Notes: generated by a model not told the origin, from the letters alone. Counted from the first letter of the stretch, positions 10,902 to 22,540 are shown. The stretch is 64,000 nucleotides of DNA from Hippopus hippopus (GCA_946811185.2 OX328109.1:34332129-34396128); one strand, 5' to 3'. Numbers and translations: made by a program.

Positions 10902-11720
10902 CAGATAGACAGACAGACAGAAAGATAGATTGATTGATTGATTGATTGATTGATCGATCGATTGGTTGATTAATTGATGCATTGATCAATTGATGCATGG
11001 ATGCATTGATTGATGCATTGATTCAATAATTGATGCATTGAATGATGCATGGTTACATTGATTGATTTATTGATACATTGATGGGTACATTGATTGATGC
11101 ATTTATTGATCCATGGATTGATTGATTGATTGATCGATCGATTGGTTGATTAATTGATGCATTGATCAATTGATGCATGGATGCATTGATTGATGCATTG
11201 ATTCAATGATTGATGCATTGAATGATGCATGGTTACATTGATTGATTTATTGATACATTGATGGGTACATTGATTGATGCATTTATTGATCCATGGATGC
11301 ATTGACTGATACACGTATACAATGATTGATACATTAATTGAAACATAATTACATTGATTAATTCATTGATTGATGCATCGATTGATGCATTGACTGATAC
11401 ACTGATTAGTGCACTGATTGATACACGGATTGATACATTGATTCAATGATTGATACATGGATACATTGATTGATATATTGATTGATACATTGATTAATTT
11501 ATTGACTGATGCATTGACTGACACAAAGATAGATCCACTGACTGATTAATTGATTGATACATTGATAGATACATCGATTGATTTATTGTTTGATACATTA
11601 TTGATAAACTGATTTATTGATTGTTTGAATGAGCCATTGATTGATTCATTGATTGAGGCATTGAATGGTGTATAGATTAACGCACTGAAGCACTGATTGA
11701 TGCATAGATTCATTATTTCG
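10779..11720. repeat. Degenerate (GATT/GATACATT)n array with a 180-bp duplication
   Basis: About 0.94 kb of GATTGATTGATGCATT-like units, including a pure (ATAG)n block at 10861-10903. Segment 10936-11115 is repeated almost unchanged at 11116-11298 (TGATCGATCGATTGGTTG at 10951 and 11131). Confidence 0.93.
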
Positions 11721-12827
11721 ATGCATGTATAGTTTTTAGTATTTTGAAAGATGGATGTTCAACTTGATATCTTGACTGCTTGCTGGCTTGCTGGCTGATT
11801 GTAGATTGCCTTTTTGATCGGTTTTTGATTTGTTGTTCGATTGATCCATCATTCTTGAGAACTTTCTTTTTTTATTTTTGGATCGATCTTTTGATAAATT
11901 AATATATATAGATAGATTCACTGATCGAATTTCCCATGTCTGCATGAATTACCAGCACGCACATATAAAAGTGAAAGGGATAGTAATGTTCTACTTTTAC
12001 TCAACAGCTACGATAATCTATTTTCAATATGCTTCACACCCCATGCAAACCTATAATTCTAGCTAGAAAGACAGGCAAACCGATTTTATCTATACTACAT
12101 GCTAATGTTTTGGTGCGGATTTCTCTATAAAAGTTTTGTATGCTGGCAAAGGCTCATCAAAGAAATAACATCTATGTACATGGATGTGTATCGATATAAG
12201 ACAAGAAATACTTTATGCGGTTAAATCGAATTTTTAAAACAATGTAAAATTGTAACGGTACAGCTAACATGACGCAGAACGGTAATTATCGAACTAACAG
12301 AGTGTAAGAAATGGTATTTATATAGCTAGAAACAACGTATATAGTAAATGAAAGCAGTAGGACGTGAGATGACAAGACAGGTCCGTGATCAAATCCCTCG
12401 ACTTAATTACGGGTGATATGCAACTACCTGGTACAGTTCTTTGCCTGAAGTACACCGCTTTACCGTTCTTAAAATTGTAAGACTCCACTTAAAAAAAAAA
12501 GAAACACAAGCCACAACTTTCTATCGAAATCTTTGTGAATACATTTCCGTTGACAATCAGTTTGTCTTTAATGTGGTCTATCAATTCCATTGGCAGTTTT
12601 CACCGACAAATTGATAGATGTGAATAATTCCACCGTGGTTGTAGATGTCGTTGCTATTCCATTTTCCTTGGCGCCGTCATATCGAACTCCGTGTGACTGA
12701 CAGGAGTCCGAACAGAACAGAACAGAGCAGAATACGCAAACCTTTTTCATATAGACGAGGTAAGATGTAGTTATGGAATCGGCCGAGCTCCGACGAGTGT
12801 TGGTAGGTAAGACATTAACAACATAAT
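11721..12827. other. No gene recognised
   Basis: Mostly unique. 12382-12400 (GGTCCGTGATCAAATCCCTC) faintly resembles a pol III B box, so an old SINE is possible. Confidence 0.35.
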
Positions 12828-13047
12828 ATGGGCCATGCTCTATAAAATGAGGGTTTAATGCATCTGCAAAAAGTATCGACTTATGTCTGCAGTCCGGGCA
12901 AGCTTACATGTTTCGAAACTTTTTGCTATTTGCATTTCTTTTCTACAGATCAAAGGATCATTCTAACTCGTAATCTAGTTAGACAAAATGGATATGATGG
13001 ATCCATAATTAAATGTATGTGATTACTTTCTTTGGTATAATTCTTTA
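12828..13047 (+). repeat. Family B MITE, diverged, right end lost
   Basis: GGGCCATGCTCT start, TTTAATGCATCTGCAAAAAG, a damaged hairpin, then GGATCCATAATT and TTTGGTATAAT. Confidence 0.7.
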
Positions 13048-13114
13048 CTTGAAGGCACATTAAAAACCCTTTGACTCATATGGTATCTAAACGCTGGAAA
13101 CACTGTAAAATATC

Positions 13115-13322
13115 AACCCTTAGGCTGCTAAGCGCGACTCACTGACCTTTTGCAGACAGTGTACATCAAGATCAGACTGCACAGAACGTGCAGTCTGATC
13201 TTTGATCTACACTGTCTGATAAGGACATGTTTCCCTAAAAAAATACCTTTGAAATAGCAAAATTTGGGTTTTTACTATTGGCTTAAAAGTTTCATTTCGC
13301 TTATTTAGCAGGATAAGGGTTA
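13115..13322 (+). repeat. Family D MITE
   Basis: Complete, CCCTTAGGCTGC to GGATAAGGGTTAA, perfect central hairpin. Confidence 0.88.
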
Positions 13323-13347
13323 ATGGTGAAAAGACAAAGGTGAAACT

Positions 13348-13550
13348 AGAAACTATTAACTTTTACCAAACAAAAACAAAATAGACTGGTAAATCTTGAA
13401 AGAATTTGCACGCGCCAAATCAAATGTGGATCTGTCTTTGTAAACATAGTGCGGGAATGGAGATACAAGCATTTCCTTATTTTCTTGCAATGTTTTCAAA
13501 AACTCTATTCTCAAGAGTCGTTAGAACACTTTGTTGCTTAGTAAAGGGTA
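13348..13550 (-). repeat. Family C MITE, old
   Basis: Recognisable only as TTTACCAAAC, AATCAAATGTGGA and TTTTCTTGCAATGTTTTC; hairpin lost. Confidence 0.45.
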
Positions 13551-13703
13551 TAAATATGTACTGTTAGGGTAATGATAAAACTAGAAACAGGGTAATCTGT
13601 AAAGTGGTGTTTTTAATAATGGGTAATGGGTAGGCAACATCAGTAATATATCATTCACAAGAAAATATTGATGCCTAGCACCAAGGCCGAAAAACTTACA
13701 GCC

Positions 13704-13910
13704 CTGGTCCCGTATTCACCTACTGTTCTTAAGAATATTCATAGTCTTATTCTACAAGATTTTCTAGAGCTGGAAGAAATACAAATTCCGACTGGATAAA
13801 CCAAATGGTTTAGCCGGTCAGAAGTTTTGCTACTTTCAAATTAAAAAAAAAAAAAATCTAGAAAATAAGGCTAAGTACGTTCCTAAGAATGGTTATTGAA
13901 TAATGGGCCC
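13704..13910. repeat. Family E MITE
   Basis: CTGGTCCCGTATTCACC to GAATGGTTATTGAATAATGGG, with an inner inverted repeat ATAAACCAAATGGTTTAGCC. Confidence 0.8.
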
Positions 13911-14839
13911 TTGTGAAAATTTCCTTAAACTGTCCTTATCGAGTTATAGGCGAAGATGGTGAATTGCGTCTGTTACAAGATATTAAAATTTTTTGATTCC
14001 TTTGTTTTTCATGGAATTAAATAAATCAAGTTATTACTTGTTTTCCCACGATTACCTTTTATTCTTTCTCCGGAAAAGCTGAATGCGTATGCTTTTGACC
14101 CACTTTTTGGTATTGCTATATTCAAATGAATAGATTGAAATTTGCGATTGGTCGAAAATGTAGTCATATTAATTCTGCAGGTCCACGCAGGTCTATGGAA
14201 GGGGGATTTGCGCCGTTTATCGTTTATAAAGATATATCTTGTTATCATGGGTTAAGCCATATGATCATTTGATTTCCCGCGCTAAGCTACAAATGGGAAT
14301 CACATGACTAGCTGCATTAAAATGTTCCATCGGGCCAACTTGTCCACTGGGATGAGATAGACTAATATTTTTTTTTTTTGCAAACATAACGTAAACCGGA
14401 TCGCTCAAGAATACTATACACTTTAAGTAGATCTAGCATAATTTTACTGAAGTTTCGAGAATTTTTGTTTAGGCATTTTGATCTTAAAACAAAACGTATA
14501 AACAACTTCCACGCAGAAACACATTGGCATAATTTACAAGCGAGTGAAAAATATAGCGGAGTCAAAATAATGCTACACCGTAAGATTTCACATTAAATTT
14601 TGTTAATGTTCATGTTTGGCCACCGTAAAAACTGGGGAAAAATGGCAGGTGCAATGTTGTTCATGCTTTGAAAAGCGCGCTGTCTATATCAAACAAAGCA
14701 TGTTCTATGTAAGGTAAATTAATTGCGAAATTATTTTTTGTTTGTAATTACACGTAAATGACAACATTACGCTTTTCTCATATGACGGCGGATTGACGTC
14801 TCTTTGCAAGACTTTACACTTTGGTCTTCTGTGGAAATA
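13911..14839. other. No gene recognised
   Basis: About 0.9 kb of unique-looking AT-rich sequence. Short frames at 14009-14248 and 14362-14565 (-) lack any family resemblance or splice support. Confidence 0.4.
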
Positions 14840-15102
14840 TCTAAGCCATTCTCTGTGAAAAAGAGGGGTTTAATGCATCTGCAAAATGTTTCTACCCAGG
14901 TCAGCCTGCACAGTCCTCGCAGGCTGACCTGTGTTGAAACATTTTGCTATTGGTCAATATTGTGCAGGTCTAAGGACCATTATATCCCAGGATGTTTGAC
15001 AAAATGTATTTTATGGATACATAATTACGTGATGACTTGCTTGGTATAATGCATCACTGAGACGTATTAAATCCTCCTTTTCCAGGACATGGCTCGTTTC
15101 TA
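14840..15102 (+). repeat. Family B MITE
   Basis: Complete with an intact GGTCAGCCTGCACAG.. hairpin near its left end and the ACATGGCTCGTTTC right end. Confidence 0.85.
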
Positions 15103-15109
15103 AATACAG

Positions 15110-15413
15110 GCGTCGAGCCCCGGAATCTCTGTGGTAACATTTAGGACCAGCAATCAAGCAGTTGTGAAATCGAGTTTCAGCCCTGCTTCGAGCCTTTCTT
15201 CTTGGACTGGTGGCATTTGTTGTTTCTGAGCTTATTTCTCTGCTAACACTGAGTATACGTGGCATAGATTTTGCTCATGTGGGAAAGTAGCCAATGGAAA
15301 GAGCGTTATGTTTTGTTCTAATTTAAGAAAGTCCAGCCGCAAATGGAATGGTGCATTGGCCGCCGACTCATAGCTGAAATCTGAAGAAAACGGCGTTAAA
15401 CACCAAACAAACA
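15110..15413 (+). repeat. tRNA-derived SINE, sense orientation
   Basis: The head GTCGAGCCCCGG.. and a tail ending GGCGTTAAACACCAAACAAA are shared, in reverse, with the SINEs at 31684, 46128 and 54298. The middle is diverged. It has replaced the left half of the following B copy. Confidence 0.65.
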
Positions 15414-15414
15414 T

Positions 15415-15590
15415 GCAAACCTTGCTTTTGGTTATTTTTCAGCATGTCTAAGGATTATTCTAGCTCATGATTCAATAGGTTGTTAGACAAAATGGATTTT
15501 ACGGATCCATAATTCTGTGATGATTTGCTTGGTACAATGCTTCTCGGAGACGCATTTAACCCCCTTTTGCCAGAGTATAGCTCATATGAA
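15415..15590 (+). repeat. Family B MITE, right part only
   Basis: Starts at TTGCTTTTGGTTATTTTTCAGC and runs to CCAGAGTATAGCTCAT; truncated by the SINE. Confidence 0.75.
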
Positions 15591-15639
15591 CACGACCTCT
15601 TTTGTCGGCTGAGAGAACGGTCCTCTGAAACTCGGAAAG

Positions 15640-15765
15640 ATTATTATCTTACAGGCTTGACTAAACATATTAACAGTATAGACCTAAGATCAGATTGCAG
15701 GTTTTGTGCTGTCTGATCTTAATCTATGCCATCCGAAAAGGCCCGTTCTTGCATTTGCCGCTGAA
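15640..15765 (+). repeat. Family D-short MITE
   Basis: TACAGGCTTGACTAAACATA, then the hairpin GATCAGATTGCAGGTTTTGTG.. and GCCATCCGAAAAGG. Confidence 0.65.
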
Positions 15766-15965
15766 AGCGTTAAAAACGAGGAAAATCCTACATTTGTGTA
15801 AGTTTTTTTCGAGTGTAATAGTACATGTACCAGCGTATGTTGTAAAACAATAAATGAGTTTTGCATGTTTGTGGTCGTTAACCCTTAACATTATCAATAC
15901 CAAATATATAAACACGACCTTGTACGGCGGCTGAAAAAAAAAATCAGCTGGAAATAGCAAATAAT
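15766..15965. other. No feature recognised
   Basis: Short AT-rich spacer between two D-short copies. Confidence 0.4.
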
Positions 15966-16097
15966 TTAATCTTATAGGCATCAACAAACAAGCTGATGGT
16001 ATAGGTCCAAGACCAGAACTTCACTTTCTTTGCAGCCTGATCTTAAACTATACTGTCCGCAAAAGCCCATGCTTTCGCCTATGGCGCTAAAACGGTA
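15966..16097 (+). repeat. Family D-short MITE
   Basis: TATAGGCATCAACAAAC .. GGTCCAAGACCAG .. CTGTCCGCAAAAGCCC .. GGCGCTAAAACGG. Confidence 0.65.
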
Positions 16098-16176
16098 AAG
16101 AATGGTAATTTCGTTTACTTGTCTAAGTTTTATCGTGTGTAGAGGGTCAGTTGGTACATATATGTTGCAAAGCATC

Positions 16177-16443
16177 ACGAGCCATGCTCTGTCAAACGGG
16201 GATTTAATACATCTCCGTGATGCACTGGTACAAGCAAGTCATTTTATATAGTTATGGATTCATTAAGTCTATTTTGCCTGATGAATGCCTGGATCTGGTG
16301 GTAGAATGGTCCTTTGACAAGCAGAAAATTTACCGATAGCAAAAAATATCGACCCATGTCAGCCTGCGCGAATTGCGCAGGCTGACATGAGTGGATACTT
16401 TTTGCAAAGGCATCAAGCCCCTTTTGATAGAGCATGGGGCATA
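16177..16443 (-). repeat. Family B MITE
   Basis: Complete reversed copy with hairpin ATGTCAGCCTGCGCGAATTG.. at its right side. Confidence 0.87.
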
Positions 16444-16569
16444 GATGTATATAGCTTTTGCATCTTTGTAGGCTTATTTCTTTAAAGAATTTAAAAATCA
16501 AATGGAAATTTTCCTCGGATAGCATTATCCAAAATGTTGAGATTTCAACCTTTTTTTTCGCTGGAAAAT

Positions 16570-16660
16570 CTTACTGTACCGCACAGTGTAGATTTAGGAT
16601 CAGACTCAACGTTTTGTATAGTCTTATCTTGGTCTACGCTGTCATTAAAAGTGTACTAAC
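16570..16660. repeat. Family D fragment
   Basis: CAGTGTAGATTTAGGATCAG and the complementary CTTATCTTGGTCTACGCTG. Confidence 0.6.
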
Positions 16661-16783
16661 TGCCTTACAGTCTAAAGGTATTTTTTAAGAGGGGGAGAAT
16701 TCAAAATGTTTATATTCGAGGTTACCTGTTGGCCGTCGTAAGCCACTGTCAAATAAAAAAAAATATCCTTTATCTTTTATTTC

Positions 16784-17006
16784 TTTACAAAATAATCCAG
16801 AGATTTATCACACTCCTTAGAAAACAGGCCATGTCAAACATTGTGGGAAAAGGAGAAAATGCTGGTAACCAGCATTTTCTTCTTTTCCCACAATGTTTTC
16901 AACCTTTCCAAAACCAACTCCATCACTTGGGTCACATTTAATTTGCCGTCTGCAAATGCTTTTATTCCGGAGAAGTTATAAATGTTGTCGCCTGGTAAAG
17001 AGTTAA
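16784..17006 (+). repeat. Family C MITE
   Basis: Intact hairpin GAAAATGCTGGTAACCAGC and right end TGGTAAAGAGTTAA; left end diverged. Confidence 0.8.
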
Positions 17007-17705
17007 AGGGCATAAGCTAAAACATGGACTTTTGCGGACAGCATAGATTTGAGTGTATAATTGTAATGTCATTTTTGTTGCTCATTTGCTATTGAGTGAA
17101 AACTTTGGAAAAATCGTTCTCATTGACCTTCTGCTGCTCTTTTATTGGCAAACCCAGTTATAAAAAAGAAAATTACAGCAATGAGGATAAGGATGATGAT
17201 AATAACGACGACAACGACGATGAGAATGATGATGATGATGATGACGTTTATAATGTTGATGTTGATGAAAGCGTCTCAACCGATTGCGTTGTTTTCTGTT
17301 TCACCTCACACAAAACAACCCTTGAGAAATCATAATGAAAAAGGGTCCTTGCCGATAATAGACAATGTTTCTTTATATAGTCATGGTCACAAAAAAAAAA
17401 AAGAATGAAATACTACAGATGTCCTCAGTTTCTAAAAGCACTGCCACATTAACACCAGGAGTACCTTTCATTTAATTGTGTAATTTAGGCAAATTATTTT
17501 GGATTATATACATGCATACAATCCCTGCTTTACCAAAGATATAAGCTGCCGTAGAGTTATGCAAATATTTTCGCAAATTGTAAAATTGTGCAGTTCAGTG
17601 AACTTCTTTTCCGACTTGATGTTTGCTTACCTAAACTGCCTAGAGAGAGTAACTAAGGGACCGGTAATCATCAACCATTCTAAACCCCTATTACGGGCTT
17701 ATCCT
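17007..17705. other. No gene; (GAT/GAC)n-rich stretch
   Basis: 17180-17270 is an imperfect GAT/GAC trinucleotide array that creates acidic open frames in two phases; neither looks like a protein domain. Confidence 0.5.
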
Positions 17706-17860
17706 TGATTAACTCTTTACAAAACGACAAAATTTTAGACTCGTCCAGTTCTAAAGCATTTGCAGATGATAAATAGTGTGTATCGAATGATTAAATTTAT
17801 CATATAAAAGATAGAAAACATTGTGGGAAAAAGAGAAAATGCTGGTAACCAATTTTTTTC
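17706..17860 (-). repeat. Family C MITE, truncated after the hairpin's left arm
   Basis: TTAACTCTTTACAAAACGAC .. GGGAAAAAGAGAAAATGCTGG, then unrelated sequence. Confidence 0.75.
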
Positions 17861-18193
17861 AAAAGCTGTCTTTCAAAAGGATTGTTATTCAGATTGACTG
17901 GTGAATACAGGCCCAAACAGACAATCATATCAGATCTGCTCTACAATTATTTTTCCTGATAAAACAGTGCAGCAAGAGTGCTTGGTATCAACTGTCTCAA
18001 AGGGACATTTACTTTTCGTTAGAAATACGTTTAAAGCCGCTTTCAACAATACCTGTTATATTACGTAGACGCCCACTTAATTGTACTTCTTTGTTCCATC
18101 AGTAATCGGAAACGGTTGTGCGGTACCTTGCCAAGGGACACTCCGTCACAAGTGGGGATGGAACTGGATACTCGACTTTCTTAGCTCTTCGCA
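17861..18193. other. Old SINE fragment in unique sequence
   Basis: 18035-18180 (AAGCCGCTTTCAACAATACC, TTGCCAAGGGACACTCC, GGGGATGGAACTGGAT) matches the style of the reversed SINEs at 21955 and 41091. No gene. Confidence 0.45.
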
Positions 18194-18398
18194 ACACAAT
18201 CCCGACTTTTAACGAGCCTGAGTAAGGAGGCTTCTGAAAACGTTGTGTGAAAAGGAAAAATTACTGGTAACCAACATTTCCCACAATGTTTGCTTTCCTT
18301 CTGTAAACAAATTTCAATGTTTGAGTTGCGTTTATTTTGTCCTCTACAAATGCTTCAAATTTTGACAACTCTAAAATGCTCTCCTTTGGTAAACAGGG
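18194..18398 (+). repeat. Family C MITE, hairpin reduced
   Basis: CAATCCCGACTTTTAACGAGCC to CTCCTTTGGTAAACAGG. The centre has lost most of its right hairpin arm. Confidence 0.72.
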
Positions 18399-18989
18399 AC
18401 AAAAAAAAAAATAATAATAAGTATGACTCGGTTTACGATAAGATTTTAGTCACAAAACATTTACAAAGAAATCCAATCCTATCCAAATGACGCATGATAC
18501 ATTCTTTAGCACTACGAACTCCCAAGAGAACGAGAGCATCGATTATCTTAGAACTTATTAAATGCTCCCTTCGCTATATATATCGAGCTATTTGCCTAAC
18601 GATGATGTATCGGGGAAAAGCGAATTGATGGGTTGATAAAGTGAACTGTTAGGATAACACTGAGCGTGGGAAATATATCATGATGTTTAGAGGATGGTTT
18701 GTGACAATTGAAATCAGGTTTGTTTTTATTTAAATATATATTATATTTGTAAATTATGACCGTTTGTTTGCTTTCCAATATATAAACTGGCATTTATTTT
18801 CTATTCATTTCTTTCAGTATTAGTATTTAAAATCTTTTTGGTGGTAGTATTATGATTTTATTAATTTGATGTATAAGTTATGAATTGGTAGCCAAAATTT
18901 GGGTTTAAAATTTCATATTTTTTTCGAAAAGCGCTTTTATTTTCTTTAAACTGTGTTTTGACGGGGCTTTCAACTGAATCGCAGTGAAA
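18399..18989. other. No gene recognised
   Basis: AT-rich unique sequence. Confidence 0.4.
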
Positions 18990-19160
18990 CAAGGGTTAAA
19001 CGTCAAACGTCAACCCTTTACGTCAGAGTTTTAAGACTTGAATCCCAAGTTGAGCGATGCCAACCTTTGGGATGATCCACATCACAGCGAAAGGACTGGT
19101 TAGCTTTCTAGGAAAAAATCATCGAGAGGGGTTGATGAAAAACTGCAGAACTTATTTCCC
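18990..19160 (+). repeat. Possible SINE fragment related to 5797-5990
   Basis: AAGACTTGAATCCCAAGTTGAGC .. GGACTGGTTAGCTTTCTAGG is the only similarity seen; ends unclear. Confidence 0.3.
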
Positions 19161-19177
19161 GATCGAGGTAAATAACT

Positions 19178-19351
19178 ACCCTAAAGAAAAAGGCTTATAA
19201 AAACATTGCTAACCAGCATCTTCTCCTTTTCCCGCATAGTTTTCTGCCCTCTTAAAGACAATTTCAATCATTTGAAACACGTGTAATTTGTCGTATACAA
19301 ATACTTTCAATTTCAACAGTTCTAAAATTTTGGCGTTTGGTAAAGATTTAA
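19178..19351 (+). repeat. Family C MITE, damaged
   Basis: Left hairpin arm missing; AACCAGCATCTTCTCC through TTTGGTAAAGATTTAA present. Confidence 0.7.
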
Positions 19352-19531
19352 TCAAACTGACAAACTTTTTGTTCACTTTTTTTTTTCTGTGTTAAAAGAG
19401 CACTAGGCAAAGGCTCTGCATTGTCCTTGTGGCAGGACACTTCCGTGAGACCGGCTTCATCAGGTGATATCACCCAAAGAGCCGCTTGATTATTCATCCA
19501 ACGTTCTAAAAACCGTTCTGTATCATCTTAC

Positions 19532-19796
19532 ATGGCCTGCAACATGTGAAAAGGGGCATTCGGACACTTGCGTAAGTGTCGTCTCGGATCAGCCTGCGCA
19601 TTGCGTGCAGGCTAATCCGAAACGACACTTTCCGTTTTTTGTAATTTTCTATTTCACGCAGGTCTACTGTGGGAAAAAATCTAATGTAGTCGTAAAGTGC
19701 CGTCTCGGATTAGCCTGCGCGGACTGCGCAGGCTGATCCGAGACGACACTTTACGCAAATGTCCGAATGCCCCTTTTCGCGTGTTGCAAGGCATAT
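19532..19796. repeat. Family A MITE
   Basis: Complete. It has terminal inverted repeats ATGGCCTGCAACATGTG / CGCGTGTTGCAAGGCAT and two internal hairpins separated by a ~60-bp spacer (..GTCTACTGTGGGAAAAAATC..). Confidence 0.88.
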
Positions 19797-19949
19797 TGAA
19801 ATACACCGTCTCAAAAATGCGCAATATTTGGGTTTTAAACGGACATTTAAATAACATTCTTTTTTTTTTGTTTGTTTAAACGGACGTGTAAGCTTGTCAC
19901 AAGAGTAATAATTAAACTTGGTTTCCTTTAATTTTTAAGCTCCAAAGAC

Positions 19950-20465
19950 ATGAGCTATGCTCTGGCAAAAGGGGGTTTAATGCATCTTCTTGATGCATTA
20001 TACGAATAAATTTATCACACATTTATAGATGTATAGCTTGTAATTTGTGTTACAACCGATTGAACCACGAGGTAGACTGGTCCTTGGACGTGCATAAAAT
20101 TTCCCCACAATGTTTTATACCCTTTTAAAGACAAATTCCGTCATAGGAGCCACTTTTAATTTGTCCTTTGCAAATGCTTTCAATTTTTTGTTTAGTCTAA
20201 AATGATATGGCCTGCAACACGTGAAAATTCAGACATTTGCGTAAAATGTCGTTACGGATCATCCTGCGCAGTCCGCGCAGGCTAATCCGAAACGACACTT
20301 TCCGTTTCTATGTAATTTTCTGTTTTGCACAAGTCTACTGTAGCACAAATTCTAATGTAGACGTAAAGTGCCAAAAGCATAAAGTTTCAACTCATATCAG
20401 CTTGTGCGGACTGCGCAGGCTGACATGAATCAATATCTTTGCAGATACACCTTTTACCACAGAGC
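19950..20465 (-). repeat. Family B MITE interrupted by C and A fragments
   Basis: B left part 19950-20098. A C fragment follows at 20099-20200 (CCCACAATGTTTTATACCC ..). A truncated A copy lies at about 20206-20370. B then resumes (CCAAAAGCATAAAGTTTC, hairpin, GCAGATACACC). At least three insertion or recombination events are stacked here. Confidence 0.72.
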
Positions 20466-20934
20466 ATAAGTCAACTATAAATTCGACCTCTTTCGACAAG
20501 TGAAAAAAAAGCGTACAAGAAAATATTGATGCATAACATCAATGGCGTCGCAAATCAGTTGTTTCTGAAATAGGGCACATTACAGCGGTTTAATTTTTTA
20601 CTCCAAGGGCATCGCTTGAACAAACTTCGTAGAGGTCCACGTGGTGATACTACATGACTAGTATTTAAACTCTGGGATACGATCTGGTTTTTATCGATCT
20701 GGCAGTGAAAGTACAGTATTTTACATATTTAAAAAAAAATCAGTCCAAATAGAAAAAGAAAGTTGGTACGGTCTCGATCTGGTAATGAAAGTACCGTATT
20801 TTTACAAAAAATATTTTAAAAAAAAAACAACACTGAACCAGTCCATGTAGTAAACAACATAGCTACCTCCACAGGCACTGTTCAAAAGCGAATAAAGATA
20901 TAGTGCCGCTGCTCATGCAGCGCTACAGCAATCA
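20466..20934. other. No gene; short duplicated segment
   Basis: 20690-20860 holds two imperfect ~90-bp copies (CGATCTGGCAGTGAAAGTAC / CGATCTGGTAATGAAAGTAC). Otherwise unique. Confidence 0.5.
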
Positions 20935-21070
20935 TCTGAAACTCCGAAAGACTTCTACTTCATAGGCTTAACTAATTATGCGGACGGAATAGATCCAAGA
21001 TCATATCTCATGTTCTGTGCAGTCTGATCTGGAAGCCTCTATTTTCGCTCATAGCGCTGACTAGGTTAAA
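20935..21070 (+). repeat. Family D-short MITE, diverged
   Basis: CATAGGCTTAACTAAT .. GATCCAAGATCATATCTC .. GCTCATAGCGCTGA. Confidence 0.6.
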
Positions 21071-21163
21071 GAAAACATTTTAAGAAATCAGAAAAAAAAT
21101 CAAGCTTTAGAAAAAAAGATTAAATGGCCGGAAAAGCCTAGAATTTTACATCTAATTCAAATA

Positions 21164-21269
21164 TGGCTTGCAACATGCGAAAAGGGGCTTTCGGACATTT
21201 GCGTAAAGTGTCGTCTCGGATCAGTCTGTCCAGTCCGAAAGCCCCTTTTCGCGTGTTGCAGACCATATA
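21164..21269. repeat. Family A MITE with internal deletion (~105 bp)
   Basis: Both termini and 30-40 bp inward are intact, but both hairpins and the spacer have collapsed into GATCAGTCTGTCCAGTCCG. Confidence 0.82.
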
Positions 21270-21655
21270 GTGTTTATTCAAGAATGAACAGAACTTCTCT
21301 ACAATCTTATCTATACCTACTCAGTCTTCAAAGGAAACTTACGATAAAATGCGCAATAAGATGAATTTATGTCATTTTTGCTTATCAATATGTATTGTCA
21401 GCTATTTCTAGTTCATGCAATCGTCAAAAAGAAAAACAACCTAAGAAAACACAGAATACAACTCCTCTGCAACAAGTTGTTGTTGTTGCTGCTGTTGCTG
21501 CTGCTATTGCTGCTCACGGTTGTTGTTGTTTCTTATTTCAGAATCAACTTGTATACATACAGGATCAGTTTTTATTTGTTTGCTTGTTGTTTGTTAAAAT
21601 GAATTTTATATCGCTTTCAACACCATTTGATCCCTACTAAAGGGACATGTTATAC
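21270..21655. other. (TTG/CTG)n stretch, no gene
   Basis: 21475-21533 is an imperfect TTG/CTG trinucleotide array; two open frames through it (21369-21602, 21395-21640) are repeat translations. Confidence 0.55.
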
Positions 21656-21656
21656 C

Positions 21657-21917
21657 GATTGCAACACGCGAACAGTGGCATTCGGACATTTTCGAAAAGT
21701 GTCGTCTCGGATCAGCCTGTGCAATTTGTGCAGCCTAATCCAAGATGACATTTTCCGTTTTTATGTAAATTTCTGTTTTGCGCAAGTCTACTGAAGAACA
21801 AAATCTAATGTAGACGTAAAGTGCCGTCTCGGATTAGCCTGCGCGGACTGCGCAGGCTGATCCGAGACGACACTTTACGCAAATGTCCGAATGCCCCTTT
21901 TTCGCATGTTGCAAACC
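21657..21917. repeat. Family A MITE
   Basis: Complete with two hairpins; left hairpin somewhat mutated (CAGCCTGTGCAATTTGTGC). Confidence 0.87.
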
Positions 21918-21954
21918 AATTATAGTCATTCATGCCATTCCTGGGTTTCACAAA

Positions 21955-22075
21955 CACTAAGCCTGGGGTTCCACAGTGCCTTGCTCAGGGACACTCCAGC
22001 ATGTCGGATAATGCAGCCGAGAATCGAATCACGATTTCTTTAGTGCGAGTATAAACCCAACACCGTAACCACGCT
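21955..22075 (-). repeat. tRNA-derived SINE fragment
   Basis: The minus strand contains GTGATTCGATTCTCGG (B-box-like) about 35 bases after GTGGTTACGGTGTTGGG (A-box-like). The downstream body resembles 18035-18180. Confidence 0.5.
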
Positions 22076-22234
22076 TTAAAAAGGAGTCTTTCAATGATCC
22101 GAAGTCTGGCTCTGTGCCGTCTAATCCTAATCTATGCGTTTTAGCAAGAGCTGAATAGATTACTTATTTAGGAAGGATGAGTTTAAAACATCTAACAATT
22201 TTCTGGATGAAATTCCAGCCATTGTGTTTTTCAA

Positions 22235-22248
22235 AGGGGGGGGGGGGG
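22235..22248. repeat. G homopolymer run
   Basis: At least 10 consecutive G near 22237. Confidence 0.8.
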
Positions 22249-22395
22249 CGGCTAGGACGGACATTTCGCGCCCACATTCTTTGACTCATCTGTATATGAT
22301 TGATAAACTGTAGCATGCAAATTTTGCCAGCTATTAACTATAAATAAATAAATCTTACTTCATCTGGAAATATTTTTCACGCATCTGTCATTCCT

Positions 22396-22480
22396 GGCTT
22401 GTGAAAACATTGTGGCAAAAAGAGAAATTGCTCTTAAAGAGCAATTTCTCTTTTTGCCACATTATTTTCACGAATCTCAC
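22396..22480. repeat. Short perfect hairpin related to family C
   Basis: GTGGCAAAAAGAGAAATTGC pairs with GCAATTTCTCTTTTTGCCAC around TCTTAAAGA. A sister hairpin lies at 56262-56345. Confidence 0.75.
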
Positions 22481-22540
22481 TTTTTAACTTGAACGCAATC
22501 GTCAATATTTGATTATTTTTCATTTGTTTAAATATCTTTA

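Noticed and set aside
10780..10998. INQSINQ-type frame
   Set aside because: Translation of the GATT/ATAG array.
15011..15414. Minus-strand frames (MPRILSVSREISS.. and MFVWCLTPFSSD..) as genes
   Set aside because: They lie across the SINE at 15110-15413; the LTPFS words come from its GGCGTTAAACACC tail and recur at 56200.
17096..17408. Acidic Asp/Asn-rich open frames
   Set aside because: They are translations of a GAT/GAC trinucleotide array, open in two phases.
21369..21640. Leu-rich and Ala/Val-rich open frames
   Set aside because: Produced by the TTG/CTG array; no domain beyond the repeat.
22396..22480. microRNA precursor
   Set aside because: The stem is perfectly paired, AT-rich and has MITE relatives; without small-RNA data a MITE remnant is the simpler reading.
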